From Amycolatopsis lexingtonensis (GTDB taxonomy: Bacteria; Actinomycetota; Actinomycetes; Mycobacteriales; Pseudonocardiaceae), in NCBI RefSeq assembly GCF_014873755.1, contig NZ_JADBEG010000001.1, positions 2,358,501 through 2,422,500 of the forward strand: a stretch of DNA of 64,000 nucleotides, read 5' to 3'. Shown one piece after another: positions 34,582-42,500 of the stretch. How positions within the stretch are numbered: position 1 is the first letter of the stretch; every line of letters starts with the position of its first letter. The notes beneath the pieces are model-generated. The model was given only the letters and a program-made list of their open reading frames with translations, was not told the origin of the DNA and ran no database searches. Both the position numbers and the translations under genes were made by a program.

Positions 34582-35481
34582 GTGCCGTTCCCCCACGTCC
34601 GGTGGGCCGCGCTCGCCGCGCTGGCCCTCGTCCCGCTCACCGCGTGCGCCGCCGAAACGCCGGCTCCCGCAGCACCGCCGTCGACGTCCGCGGTCGCGCC
34701 GGCACCGCGGCCGGACTTCGCGCCGCTCGAACGCGAATTCGACGCGCGCCTCGGCGTGTACGCGATCGACACCGGCTCCGGCCGCGAGATCGCCCACCGG
34801 GCCGACGAGCGCTTCGGGTACGCCTCGACGCACAAGGCGTTCTCCGCCGGGGCCGTCCTCCAGCGCACGAGCATGGAAGGGCTGGCGAAGGTGCTGCCCT
34901 ACACCCGCGCCGACGTCCAGCCGAACTCGCCGGTCGGCGAAAAGCACGTCGGCACGGGCCTGTCCTTGCGCGACGCGATCGACGCGGCGCTGCGCTACAG
35001 CGACAACACCGCCGCCAACCTGCTGTTCCGCGAGCTGGGCGGCCCGGCGGGGCTGGCCGCCGCGCTGCGCGGGATCGGCGACACGACCACGCACGTCGAC
35101 CGGATCGAGCCAGGCCTCAACGACCTGGCCCCGGGCGACGTCCGCGACACGAGCACCCCACGCGCAATGGCGGCCGACCTGCGCGCGTTCGCCCTCGGCA
35201 CGGTGCTGCCGGCGGCTCAGCGGACGTTCTACACCGACACGATGCGCGCCAACCGCACCGGCGACGCGGTGATCCGCGCGGGCACCCCCGCCGGCTGGAC
35301 GGTCGCCGACAAGACCGGTACCGGCGAATACGCGACGCGCAACGACATCGCGGTCGTCTGGCCGCCGGGCCGGGCGCCGATCGTGCTGGCGGTGATGTCC
35401 GACCGGAAGACCGAGAACGCCGAGCACGACGACCGCCTGCTCGCCCAGGCGGCGAAGCTCACCCTCGACGCCTACCGCTGA
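34582..35481 (+). CDS. Class A beta-lactamase, lipoprotein
   Basis: A 299-residue enzyme with all class A motifs: S82-T-H-K85 (SxxK), S140-D-N142, E176-x-x-x-N180 (general base loop) and K244-T-G. The N-terminus '[12 protein letters not shown]' has a lipobox with Cys22, so it is probably tethered to the membrane outside the cell, followed by an Ala/Pro linker. It should hydrolyse penicillins and some cephalosporins. It is divergently transcribed from its LysR regulator. The start ATG 34582 is preceded by AAGGAAG. Confidence 0.95.
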   Translation: MPFPHVRWAALAALALVPLTACAAETPAPAAPPSTSAVAPAPRPDFAPLEREFDARLGVYAIDTGSGREIAHRADERFGYASTHKAFSAGAVLQRTSMEGLAKVLPYTRADVQPNSPVGEKHVGTGLSLRDAIDAALRYSDNTAANLLFRELGGPAGLAAALRGIGDTTTHVDRIEPGLNDLAPGDVRDTSTPRAMAADLRAFALGTVLPAAQRTFYTDTMRANRTGDAVIRAGTPAGWTVADKTGTGEYATRNDIAVVWPPGRAPIVLAVMSDRKTENAEHDDRLLAQAAKLTLDAYR

Positions 35482-35499
35482 CCGCCCGGGCGCGACGCG

Positions 35500-35528
35500 A
35501 AGGTCGCGAATGACTCATTCGCGACCTT
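35500..35528. repeat. Perfect 14-bp palindrome overlapping a stop codon
   Basis: Two 14-base perfect arms around a single C (core GCGAATGACTCATTCGC). It lies between the convergent beta-lactamase and reductase genes. The reductase's last four codons and its TGA stop (35515-35517) are inside the palindrome. The AATGACTCATT core is shared with 9890-9912. Confidence 0.9.
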
Positions 35529-36150
35529 GCGGCAGCGCGCGGAAGATCCGGGCCACCTCGCCTTCGACCTCGTCGAGCCACCGCACGCGGGTGTCGGCAC
35601 CGGCGTCGGCCAGCACCCGCAGCACGAGCCGCCAGACCTCCGGCTCGCCGAGGTACGGGGCCAAGCAGCGCCGCCAGATCGCGTCGAGCGGGTCGCCGAA
35701 CAGCGTCCGCTCGCGCTCTTCGGTCGTGTCGGACGTGTTCACCACCAGCAACCGCCGCAGGGAAAGCAACGACTCGGGCGCGCCACCCGCGGCGGAGAGG
35801 CGGTACGCGACACCCGGGACGAGGATCCGGTCGAGCCAGCCGCTGAGGATCGCGGGCGGCTTGCCCCACCAGTTCGGGTGGACCGCGACCAGCCCGCCCG
35901 CGTCGCGCAGCTCCTCGCGGTGGCGCCGCACCAGCGGGTCCGGTTCGGCGGCGAGGAACTCTTCCGCCCGGGTCCCGCTGGTGTAGGCCTCTTCCGCGGT
36001 CAGCACCGGGTCGAAGCCCTCGGCGTACAGGTCGTGGAACCGCACCGGCACCCCGGCCTGCTCCAGCGCCGCGACGACGCGGTCGGCGAGCGCGTGGTTG
36101 AAGCTCCCGGGCCGCGGGTGCGCGAGCAGCACGACGACCGGTGCGGTCAT
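35515..36150 (-). CDS. NAD(P)H:quinone/flavin oxidoreductase, flavodoxin-2 fold
   Basis: A 211-residue protein with the MdaB/KefF/NQO2 pattern: 'VVVLLAHPRPGSFNHALADRV' (phosphate loop for FMN/FAD), 'VAVHPNWWGKPPAILSGWLDRILVPGVAYRL' and a substrate-pocket segment. It transfers electrons from NAD(P)H to quinones or similar acceptors. ATG 36150 overlaps the dioxygenase stop (ATGA), so it is the last gene of the NRPS/PKS operon by coupling. It could reduce an intermediate or the product; no specific role can be proved. Confidence 0.85.
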   Translation of the reverse strand: MTAPVVVLLAHPRPGSFNHALADRVVAALEQAGVPVRFHDLYAEGFDPVLTAEEAYTSGTRAEEFLAAEPDPLVRRHREELRDAGGLVAVHPNWWGKPPAILSGWLDRILVPGVAYRLSAAGGAPESLLSLRRLLVVNTSDTTEERERTLFGDPLDAIWRRCLAPYLGEPEVWRLVLRVLADAGADTRVRWLDEVEGEVARIFRALPQGRE

Positions 36151-37085
36151 CCCGTCATCGCCACCAGGATGCGCCGCTTGCCGGTGAACGGCTCGCGCCC
36201 GTGGGCCATCAGCATGTTGTTGATCACCATGATGTCCCCACTCTGCCACGGGAACGCGTAGCTGACCTCGTCGTAGACCTCGCGGATCTTCGCCAGGTCG
36301 TCGACCGGGATCGGGCTGCCGTCGGCGAAGTAGGCGTTGCGCGGCAGGTCGGCCTCCGGGTACAGCTCCAGCAGCGCCTCGCTCACCTCCTCGCCGAGGC
36401 TCGAGACGTGGAAGAGGTTGGCCTGGTTGAACCACACGGTGTCCCCGGTGTGCTCTTCCACCACGAACGACGGCCGGACGTGCCGGGTGCGCAGGCCGTC
36501 CTCGGTCCATTCGAACGTCTGGCCGTTGCGCGTGCAGTAGTCCTCGACGACCGCGCGGTCCTCGGTCTGGAACGCCTCCTGCCAGGTCAGCCCGAGTCCT
36601 TCGCGGAACGCTCGCGTGTAGACGACGCCGCCCGCGAACCGCTCACGGAGGTCCTCGGGCAGCAGCCGGTACATCGCCCGGCTGTCCGCGATCGGTGTCG
36701 CTCCACCGGTTTCCGCGGCGGTGTCGCACAGGAAGAACAGGCGCGCGGGCCAGCTCGCCGAGTACGAGTTCTCGTTGTGCATCGGGATCGACTCGGCCGG
36801 CGGGTACTCCGTCGAGGTGTAGATGTTGCCGGCGACGTTCGAGCGCGGCGTCGAGCGCTCGGTGTAGGTCAGCAGCGCCCCGCCGATCGTCTCGGTGACC
36901 CGGTTGAACAAGTCGAGGTCGGCGGGCAGGCCGCGCAGCAGGATCGCGCCGTGATCGCGCAGGTGCTCCCGGACCTGCGGCAGCTGCGCCTCCACGGCCG
37001 CGAAGTCCGCGGCCGGGAAGACGGCGATCTTGGTGTGCTCGTTGCCCTGCAGCTGCCCCAGCGGCGCCGCGAGATCGGCGGTCAT
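36147..37085 (-). CDS. TauD/SyrP-like Fe(II)/2-oxoglutarate dioxygenase
   Basis: A 312-residue enzyme with a complete facial triad: His103 and Glu105 ('MHNENSYS') and distal His295 ('NNMLMAHGREPF'), plus Arg304-305 for 2-oxoglutarate. The 'P.HNE.SYS..WP..LFF.C' segment is characteristic of the SyrP-like subgroup, which beta-hydroxylates amino acids, often Asp held on an NRPS carrier. One downstream NRPS module has an Asx-type specificity code, so beta-hydroxy-Asx is a sensible prediction (inference). It is coupled by ATGA overlaps to the ATP-grasp gene upstream and the reductase downstream. Confidence 0.9.
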   Translation of the reverse strand: MTADLAAPLGQLQGNEHTKIAVFPAADFAAVEAQLPQVREHLRDHGAILLRGLPADLDLFNRVTETIGGALLTYTERSTPRSNVAGNIYTSTEYPPAESIPMHNENSYSASWPARLFFLCDTAAETGGATPIADSRAMYRLLPEDLRERFAGGVVYTRAFREGLGLTWQEAFQTEDRAVVEDYCTRNGQTFEWTEDGLRTRHVRPSFVVEEHTGDTVWFNQANLFHVSSLGEEVSEALLELYPEADLPRNAYFADGSPIPVDDLAKIREVYDEVSYAFPWQSGDIMVINNMLMAHGREPFTGKRRILVAMTG

Positions 37086-38335
37086 GACTCCTCCAGTACG
37101 AATCGGACAAGCTTCGCGGCTTCGGCGTGCAGCGCGGCCAGGTCGTCGACGTCGGCGAACCCGGCGACGAGGACGTTCACGGCGTAGATCTCCTGGTCGT
37201 CGCTGAGCACCTGGCCGGGGGAAACGATGGTGACGACGTCGAGGACCTCCGGCAGGTCCGCGACTTCCGCGGTGCCCTCGACGCGCACCAGCCGCCCGGT
37301 GCCTTCGGCGTAGACGACCAGGTAGCCGACCGGCACCGGCAGCCCGATCCCGCGCGCGGGCGGCGGGGTGCCGAGGGCGAGGGAAACGACTTCGGCGGTG
37401 ACGTCGATGCCGGTGGCCAGCCGCAGCAACGCCGGTTGCGCTCCCCCGGCGGGACGTCCGGCGTTGACCTCGACGACCACCGGCCCGAGCGTGGCGTCGT
37501 CGATCACTTCGACGTGCGCGCACGTCGAGTCCAGGCCCAGGGCCAGCACGGCGGCGGTCGCGGCCTCGGTGATCAGCCCGGCCCGTTCCTCCGTCAGCCC
37601 GAACGGCGGGCAGACCATGCCGAGCTCGAACTTACGCTCGTCGATCAGCGGTTTGCCGACCACCGTGACGGGTTCGGCGGCGCCGTCGCGGACGAGCACG
37701 TCCACCGCGTACTCCGGGCCGTCGAGCAGGCTCTCGACGAGGAACACCCGCAGCGGGTCGAGCGGGCCCGGCAGCGGGCGGTGGTAACGCGCGTCGGAGT
37801 TCTCCGGCAGCCGCGTGGCCAGCAGCTGGTAGGCCGCGACCAGTTCGTCCACAGTGGACACCGTGCGGACGAGCGTGCTCGCGGCGCCGTTGACCGGCTT
37901 CACGATCGCCGGGAGACCGACCTCCGCGGCGATCGCGGGCGCCTGCGCCGGATCGGCGAACAACGCGGCCCGTGGCCCCGGCAACCCGGCCGCGGCCAGC
38001 GCCTGCCGGACGGCGAACTTGTTGTGCGCCAGGGTGAACACGTCCGCCGGGCAACGCGCGACGCCGAGCAGCTCGGCGATCCGGGCGGTGCTCGCGATGA
38101 TCCCCTCCGCCGCGGTCAGCACCGCGGCGGGCTCCCGGTCGCGGAGCGCTTCGGCCACCGCGGGCGCATCCCGGACGTCGTCGACCACGACGAAGCCGTC
38201 GACCTGGTACTCTGGCTCGCCGTCGGCCAGGGGCTCGGTGACCAGCTCGGCCCGCCACCCGGCGGCCCGGACGGCGGCCGCGAAGTCCGCGATCCACTGG
38301 CCGTGCGTTTCCCGCACGATGAACGCGGTCTTCAC
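37082..38335 (-). CDS. ATP-grasp ligase (paralogue 1)
   Basis: A 417-residue ATP-grasp enzyme. It has an N-terminal pre-ATP domain ('FIVRETHGQWIADFAAAVRAAG'), a central ATP-grasp with 'LPAIVKPVNGAASTLVRTV', a Glu in 'EYAVDVLV', and the Mg-binding 'VEVIDD..LGPVVVEVNAGRPAGG'. The C-terminal domain ends 'LVRFVLEES'. ATP-grasp ligases join a carboxylate to an amine or thiol through an acyl phosphate. Members with this layout include amino-acid ligases. It is homologous along its whole length with the adjacent gene and coupled to it by ATGA. Confidence 0.88.
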   Translation of the reverse strand: MKTAFIVRETHGQWIADFAAAVRAAGWRAELVTEPLADGEPEYQVDGFVVVDDVRDAPAVAEALRDREPAAVLTAAEGIIASTARIAELLGVARCPADVFTLAHNKFAVRQALAAAGLPGPRAALFADPAQAPAIAAEVGLPAIVKPVNGAASTLVRTVSTVDELVAAYQLLATRLPENSDARYHRPLPGPLDPLRVFLVESLLDGPEYAVDVLVRDGAAEPVTVVGKPLIDERKFELGMVCPPFGLTEERAGLITEAATAAVLALGLDSTCAHVEVIDDATLGPVVVEVNAGRPAGGAQPALLRLATGIDVTAEVVSLALGTPPPARGIGLPVPVGYLVVYAEGTGRLVRVEGTAEVADLPEVLDVVTIVSPGQVLSDDQEIYAVNVLVAGFADVDDLAALHAEAAKLVRFVLEES

Positions 38336-39585
38336 GCGACCTCCAACCGGATCAGCTTGCTGGCTTCGGCGTGCAGCGCGGCGAGGTCGTCGTGGTCGGC
38401 GAACCCGGCGACGACCAGGTTGACCGCGTACGTCTCCTGCTCGTCGGTGAGCACCTGACCGGGGGAAACCGTCGTGACGACGTCGACGACCTCCGGCAGC
38501 GCGGCGACCTCGTCGAGGCCGCCGATGCCGGTCAAGGTGCCGGACCCGGACGCGTACAGGATCAGCATGGCCAGCGGGATCGGCAGCTTCGCGGGCTCCC
38601 GCGCGGGCGGTGGCGCGGCGAGGGCGAGAGCGGTCAGCTCCGCGAACACGTCGACGCCGGTGCGCAGCTTGGCCAGCAGCGGCATGATCGAGCCCGCCGG
38701 GCGGCCCGCGTTGACCTCGACGATCGTGGGGCCGCGGCGCTCGTCGTCGATCACCTCGACGTGCGCGATCGTGTTGTCCAGCCCCAGCGCGAGCACCGCC
38801 GCCGACGCCGCCGACGTGACCAGTTCCGCCCGCTCCGCCGAGAGCCCATCCGGCGGGCAGGACAGGACCAGCTCGAACTTGCGCTCGTCGATCAGCGGCT
38901 TGTCGAGGATCTCGACCGGCTCGGCGACGCCGTCGCGGATCAGGACGTCCACCGCGTACTCCGGCCCCTGCAGCAGGCTTTCGACGAGGAACGTCGCGGC
39001 CGGGTCGATCGTCCCCAGTGGACGGTGGTAGCGCGGGTCCGCGGACTCGGGCAGCCGCGACGCCAGCAGCTCGTACGCGGCCGCCAGTTCAGCCACAGTG
39101 GACACCGTGCGCACGAGGTTGCTCCCGGCGCCGTTGACCGGCTTGACGATCGCGGGCAGCCCGACCCGGTCGGCCACCTCGGATGCCGAAGCGGCCGAGG
39201 AGATCAGCGCCGCCGCGGGACCCGGCAGCCCGGCCGCGGCCAGCGCTTCCCGGACCGCGAACTTGTCGGCGCACAAGGCGAACACCGACGCCGGGCACCG
39301 CGCGACACCGAGCAGCTCGGCGACCCGGGCGGTGCTCGCGATCGCGCCGTCGGAACCGGTCAGCACGGCGGCGGGCACCCCGACCGCCGAGCGGATCCGG
39401 GCGGCGACGGCTTCGGCGTCGTAGACGTCGTCGACGGCGATCACCTCGTCCACCACCCCGGCCAACGACGCCTCGTCGACCGGCGGCGCGAGCAGCACCG
39501 CGCGGTGGCCGGCGGCGTGCACCGCGGCGGCGACTTCGCCGACCCAGTGCCCGCGGGCTTCCCTGATCAGCACGACGTCGCTCAC
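38332..39585 (-). CDS. ATP-grasp ligase (paralogue 2)
   Basis: Also 417 residues and a tandem homologue of the next gene: 'LIREARGHWVGEVAAAVHAAG', 'LPAIVKPVNGAGSNLVRTVSTV', 'EVIDDERRGPTIVEVNAGRPAGS' and an identical C-terminal layout ('VTTVSPGQVLTDEQETYAVNLVVAGFAD'). The catalytic and Mg-binding positions look intact in both copies, so neither is an obvious pseudogene; they probably act on different partners or form a heteromer. The start GTG 39585 overlaps the NRPS-MFS stop (GTGA). Confidence 0.88.
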   Translation of the reverse strand: MSDVVLIREARGHWVGEVAAAVHAAGHRAVLLAPPVDEASLAGVVDEVIAVDDVYDAEAVAARIRSAVGVPAAVLTGSDGAIASTARVAELLGVARCPASVFALCADKFAVREALAAAGLPGPAAALISSAASASEVADRVGLPAIVKPVNGAGSNLVRTVSTVAELAAAYELLASRLPESADPRYHRPLGTIDPAATFLVESLLQGPEYAVDVLIRDGVAEPVEILDKPLIDERKFELVLSCPPDGLSAERAELVTSAASAAVLALGLDNTIAHVEVIDDERRGPTIVEVNAGRPAGSIMPLLAKLRTGVDVFAELTALALAAPPPAREPAKLPIPLAMLILYASGSGTLTGIGGLDEVAALPEVVDVVTTVSPGQVLTDEQETYAVNLVVAGFADHDDLAALHAEASKLIRLEVA

Positions 39586-42500
39586 GCGGCCTCCTTCCCG
39601 GCGAGCTTGCGCTCCCGTTCCTGCGCGCCGACGAGGTCGTCCGGCAGCGAATCGGGCACCTCGGTGTCGAAGCGGCGCAGCAGCTTCACGGCGAACCCGC
39701 CGGCGTTGATCAGCAGCAGGATCAGCGCGTAGACGACGTACGCGAGCCCGACCCCGCGGCCCTCGCCGGTCCCGAGGATCGAACCGACCGACCCGGACAG
39801 CGCGCCGCCGGGGGCGAGCAGCGGCGAGAACCAGCCGACCGCGAGCGGGGCGAGCACGGCGAACCCGATCGGCAGCGTGGACCAGGTGATCGTCTGGTTG
39901 ATGGCGAACACCCGGCCGTGGTAGCGCTGCGGCACCTTGACCTGCACCAGCGTCGCGTAGATGCCCTGGGACACGGCCATCGCCGCGGCCAGCAGGAACA
40001 CCCCGGCCGCGACCACGATCAGCGACGGCCGCAGCCCCATCACGAGGCTGCCGACCGCGATGCCGACGTTGCCCGCGAGCACGCCGACCATCCGCCGCTT
40101 GCGCGGGCCGCCCCACAGAGCCATGCCGATGCCACCGGCCACCGCGCCGACCGCTTCGGCGAGCGCGACCTGGGCGACGTCGGTGACCGTGCCGAAGGAC
40201 AGCACCAGCGGCGAGACGAGGACCAGCGCCGGCGCCAGGAAGACGTTGGCCAGCGCGAAGTACAGCAGCATCGTGCGGAAGCCGCGGTGGTTCCACGAGT
40301 ACTTCAGCCCGCCCGCGATCGCCGTCAGCAGCGGCTCGCGCGGGCGCCAGCCGAGCAGGTCCGGGAACCGGACGAACAGCAGGCTGACGATGGCGAAGAC
40401 GTAGCTCGCCATGTCGAGGACCAGGATCCCCCGCAGCTGGATCGCCGCCAGCAGCCCGGCCGCGATCACCGGCATCAGCAGCTGCGCGAAGCCGTTGGAC
40501 AGCTGGGCGAGCCCCATCGCGTGTCCCAGGTACTGCTTGGGCACGAGCTGCGCCACCGACGACTGGTAGGCGATGCGCTGGATCGAGCCCGCGACCGAGC
40601 CGAGCGGGATCAGCACGTAGAGCCACCAGAGCTGGAGGTTCCCCACCGTCAGCAGCACCGCGAGCGCTAGCTGGATGACGCCGGCGATCGCGCTGGCGGC
40701 GATCATGATCTTCCGGCGGTCGCCGCGGTCGACGAGCGCGCCCGCCACCGGCAGGACCAGCACCCCGCACAGCAGCGCCAGCGCCCAGAGCAGGCCGAGG
40801 TCGGTGACCGAGCCGGTCCGGGTGTAGAGCCAGATCGGCACCGCGAACGACGTCAGCGCCGACCCGGTCGACGACACCAGCTGGCCGACCGTGACCGTGA
40901 CGAACCGGGCCATGCTCGGCTTGACCGCGGGCTTGTCGTCCACTTCGGACCGGTGGGTGTCGTGCACCGCCCAGCCCTCGTCTTCGCGCACCGAAACGTG
41001 CAGGTCACCGGGTTCGTCCAGGGCCGGGTGCACCCGGGTCAGGATTTCCGCCAGCTCTTCCGCGCGGTAGCGGAGGAAGAAGTGCCCGGCCTGGTCCAGC
41101 ACCACGAGCGCGGTCCGGTCGGTGAGGAACTCCCACTCGCGGTAGCGCTCGGCGTAGTAGTCGGTGACCGGGTCCTCCGAGCCGACCACCGAGATGATCG
41201 GCGCGCGCAGCTTGGCGACGCGGGCATCGAGCAGGCCGCTGAAGTACTCCTCGGCGGCGCGGCTGTCGGCGCGCATGTTGCTGATGATCCGGTCGGCCTG
41301 TGCCGGGTCGAGGTCGTCGGTGTCGACGCCCATCCCCTTGAGCCAGTTCGCGTAGTACCGGTTGCTGCGCAGCTTTTCCAGCCGCGTCCGCAGCGTCCCG
41401 ACCGCGCCCTTGATCCGCGCGAACGGGAAGATCGCGCCGATGTGCACGACTTCCAGCTCGCGGCCGCGCTCCTCGAGACGCCGGGAGACGCCGACGGCGA
41501 GGGCGTTGCCGACGCCGCAGTGGCCGTAGATCGCCAGCGGCCCGTCGATCCGCTCGAGGACCTCGTCCGCGAGCCGCTCGACCAGTTCGTCGAACGGCAC
41601 CGCTTCTTCGGACAGGCCGACGTCGTGACCGGGGATCGCGACCGAGAACAGCGAATACCCGCTGGGCAGCGCGTCCGCGAGGGGCTGGTAGACGATCGCG
41701 CTGCCGCCGCCGTACGGGAAGCAGACGTAGGTGAGCGTCGGCTTCGCGACCGGCTTGGTCAGCTCGTACAGCAGATGGCCCGAATCGTCGCGGTCGCCGT
41801 CGAGGAACACCGCCAGCTCGCGGATCGTGCGGTGCTGGAACAGGTCCATCACGCCGGCCTGGTGCCCGGCCTTCGCGATCCGCGCGACCACCTGGGTGGC
41901 GAGCATCGAGTGGCCGCCGAGGTCGAAGAAGTCGTCGTCGACGCCGAGTTCCTCGACCTTGAGAACGTCCCGCCAGATGTCCGCGAGCAGCAGTTCGAGC
42001 GGGGTGGACGGCTCGACCATTGCGGTGCTCGCGTCCCGCGCGGCGACCGGCGCGGGCAGGGCCTTGCGGTCGAGCTTCCCGTTCGGCGTCAGCGGCAGCG
42101 CGTCGAGGGTGACGAACGACGGCGGCACCATGTAGTCCGGCAGCGTCTCCTTGAGCGCGGCCCGCAGGCCTTCCGCGTCGCCGACGACGTAGCCGACCAG
42201 GCGCTTGTCCCCCGGCGTGTCCTCCCGGACCACCACGACGGCGTCGGCCACACCGGGCTGCTCCCGCAGGCGGGCCTCGATCTCGCCGAGTTCGATCCGC
42301 AGGCCGCGCAGCTTGACCTGATGGTCGAGGCGGCCGAGGAACGCGATCGTGCCGTCGGCGCGCCAGTGCGCGAGGTCACCGGTGCGGTACATCCGGCCGC
42401 CGTGGAACGGGTCCGTGACGAACCGCTCGGCCGTCAGCTCCGGCCGGTTGTGGTAGCCGAGCGCGAGCCCGACGCCGGCGATGTGGAGTTCGCCGGGCAC

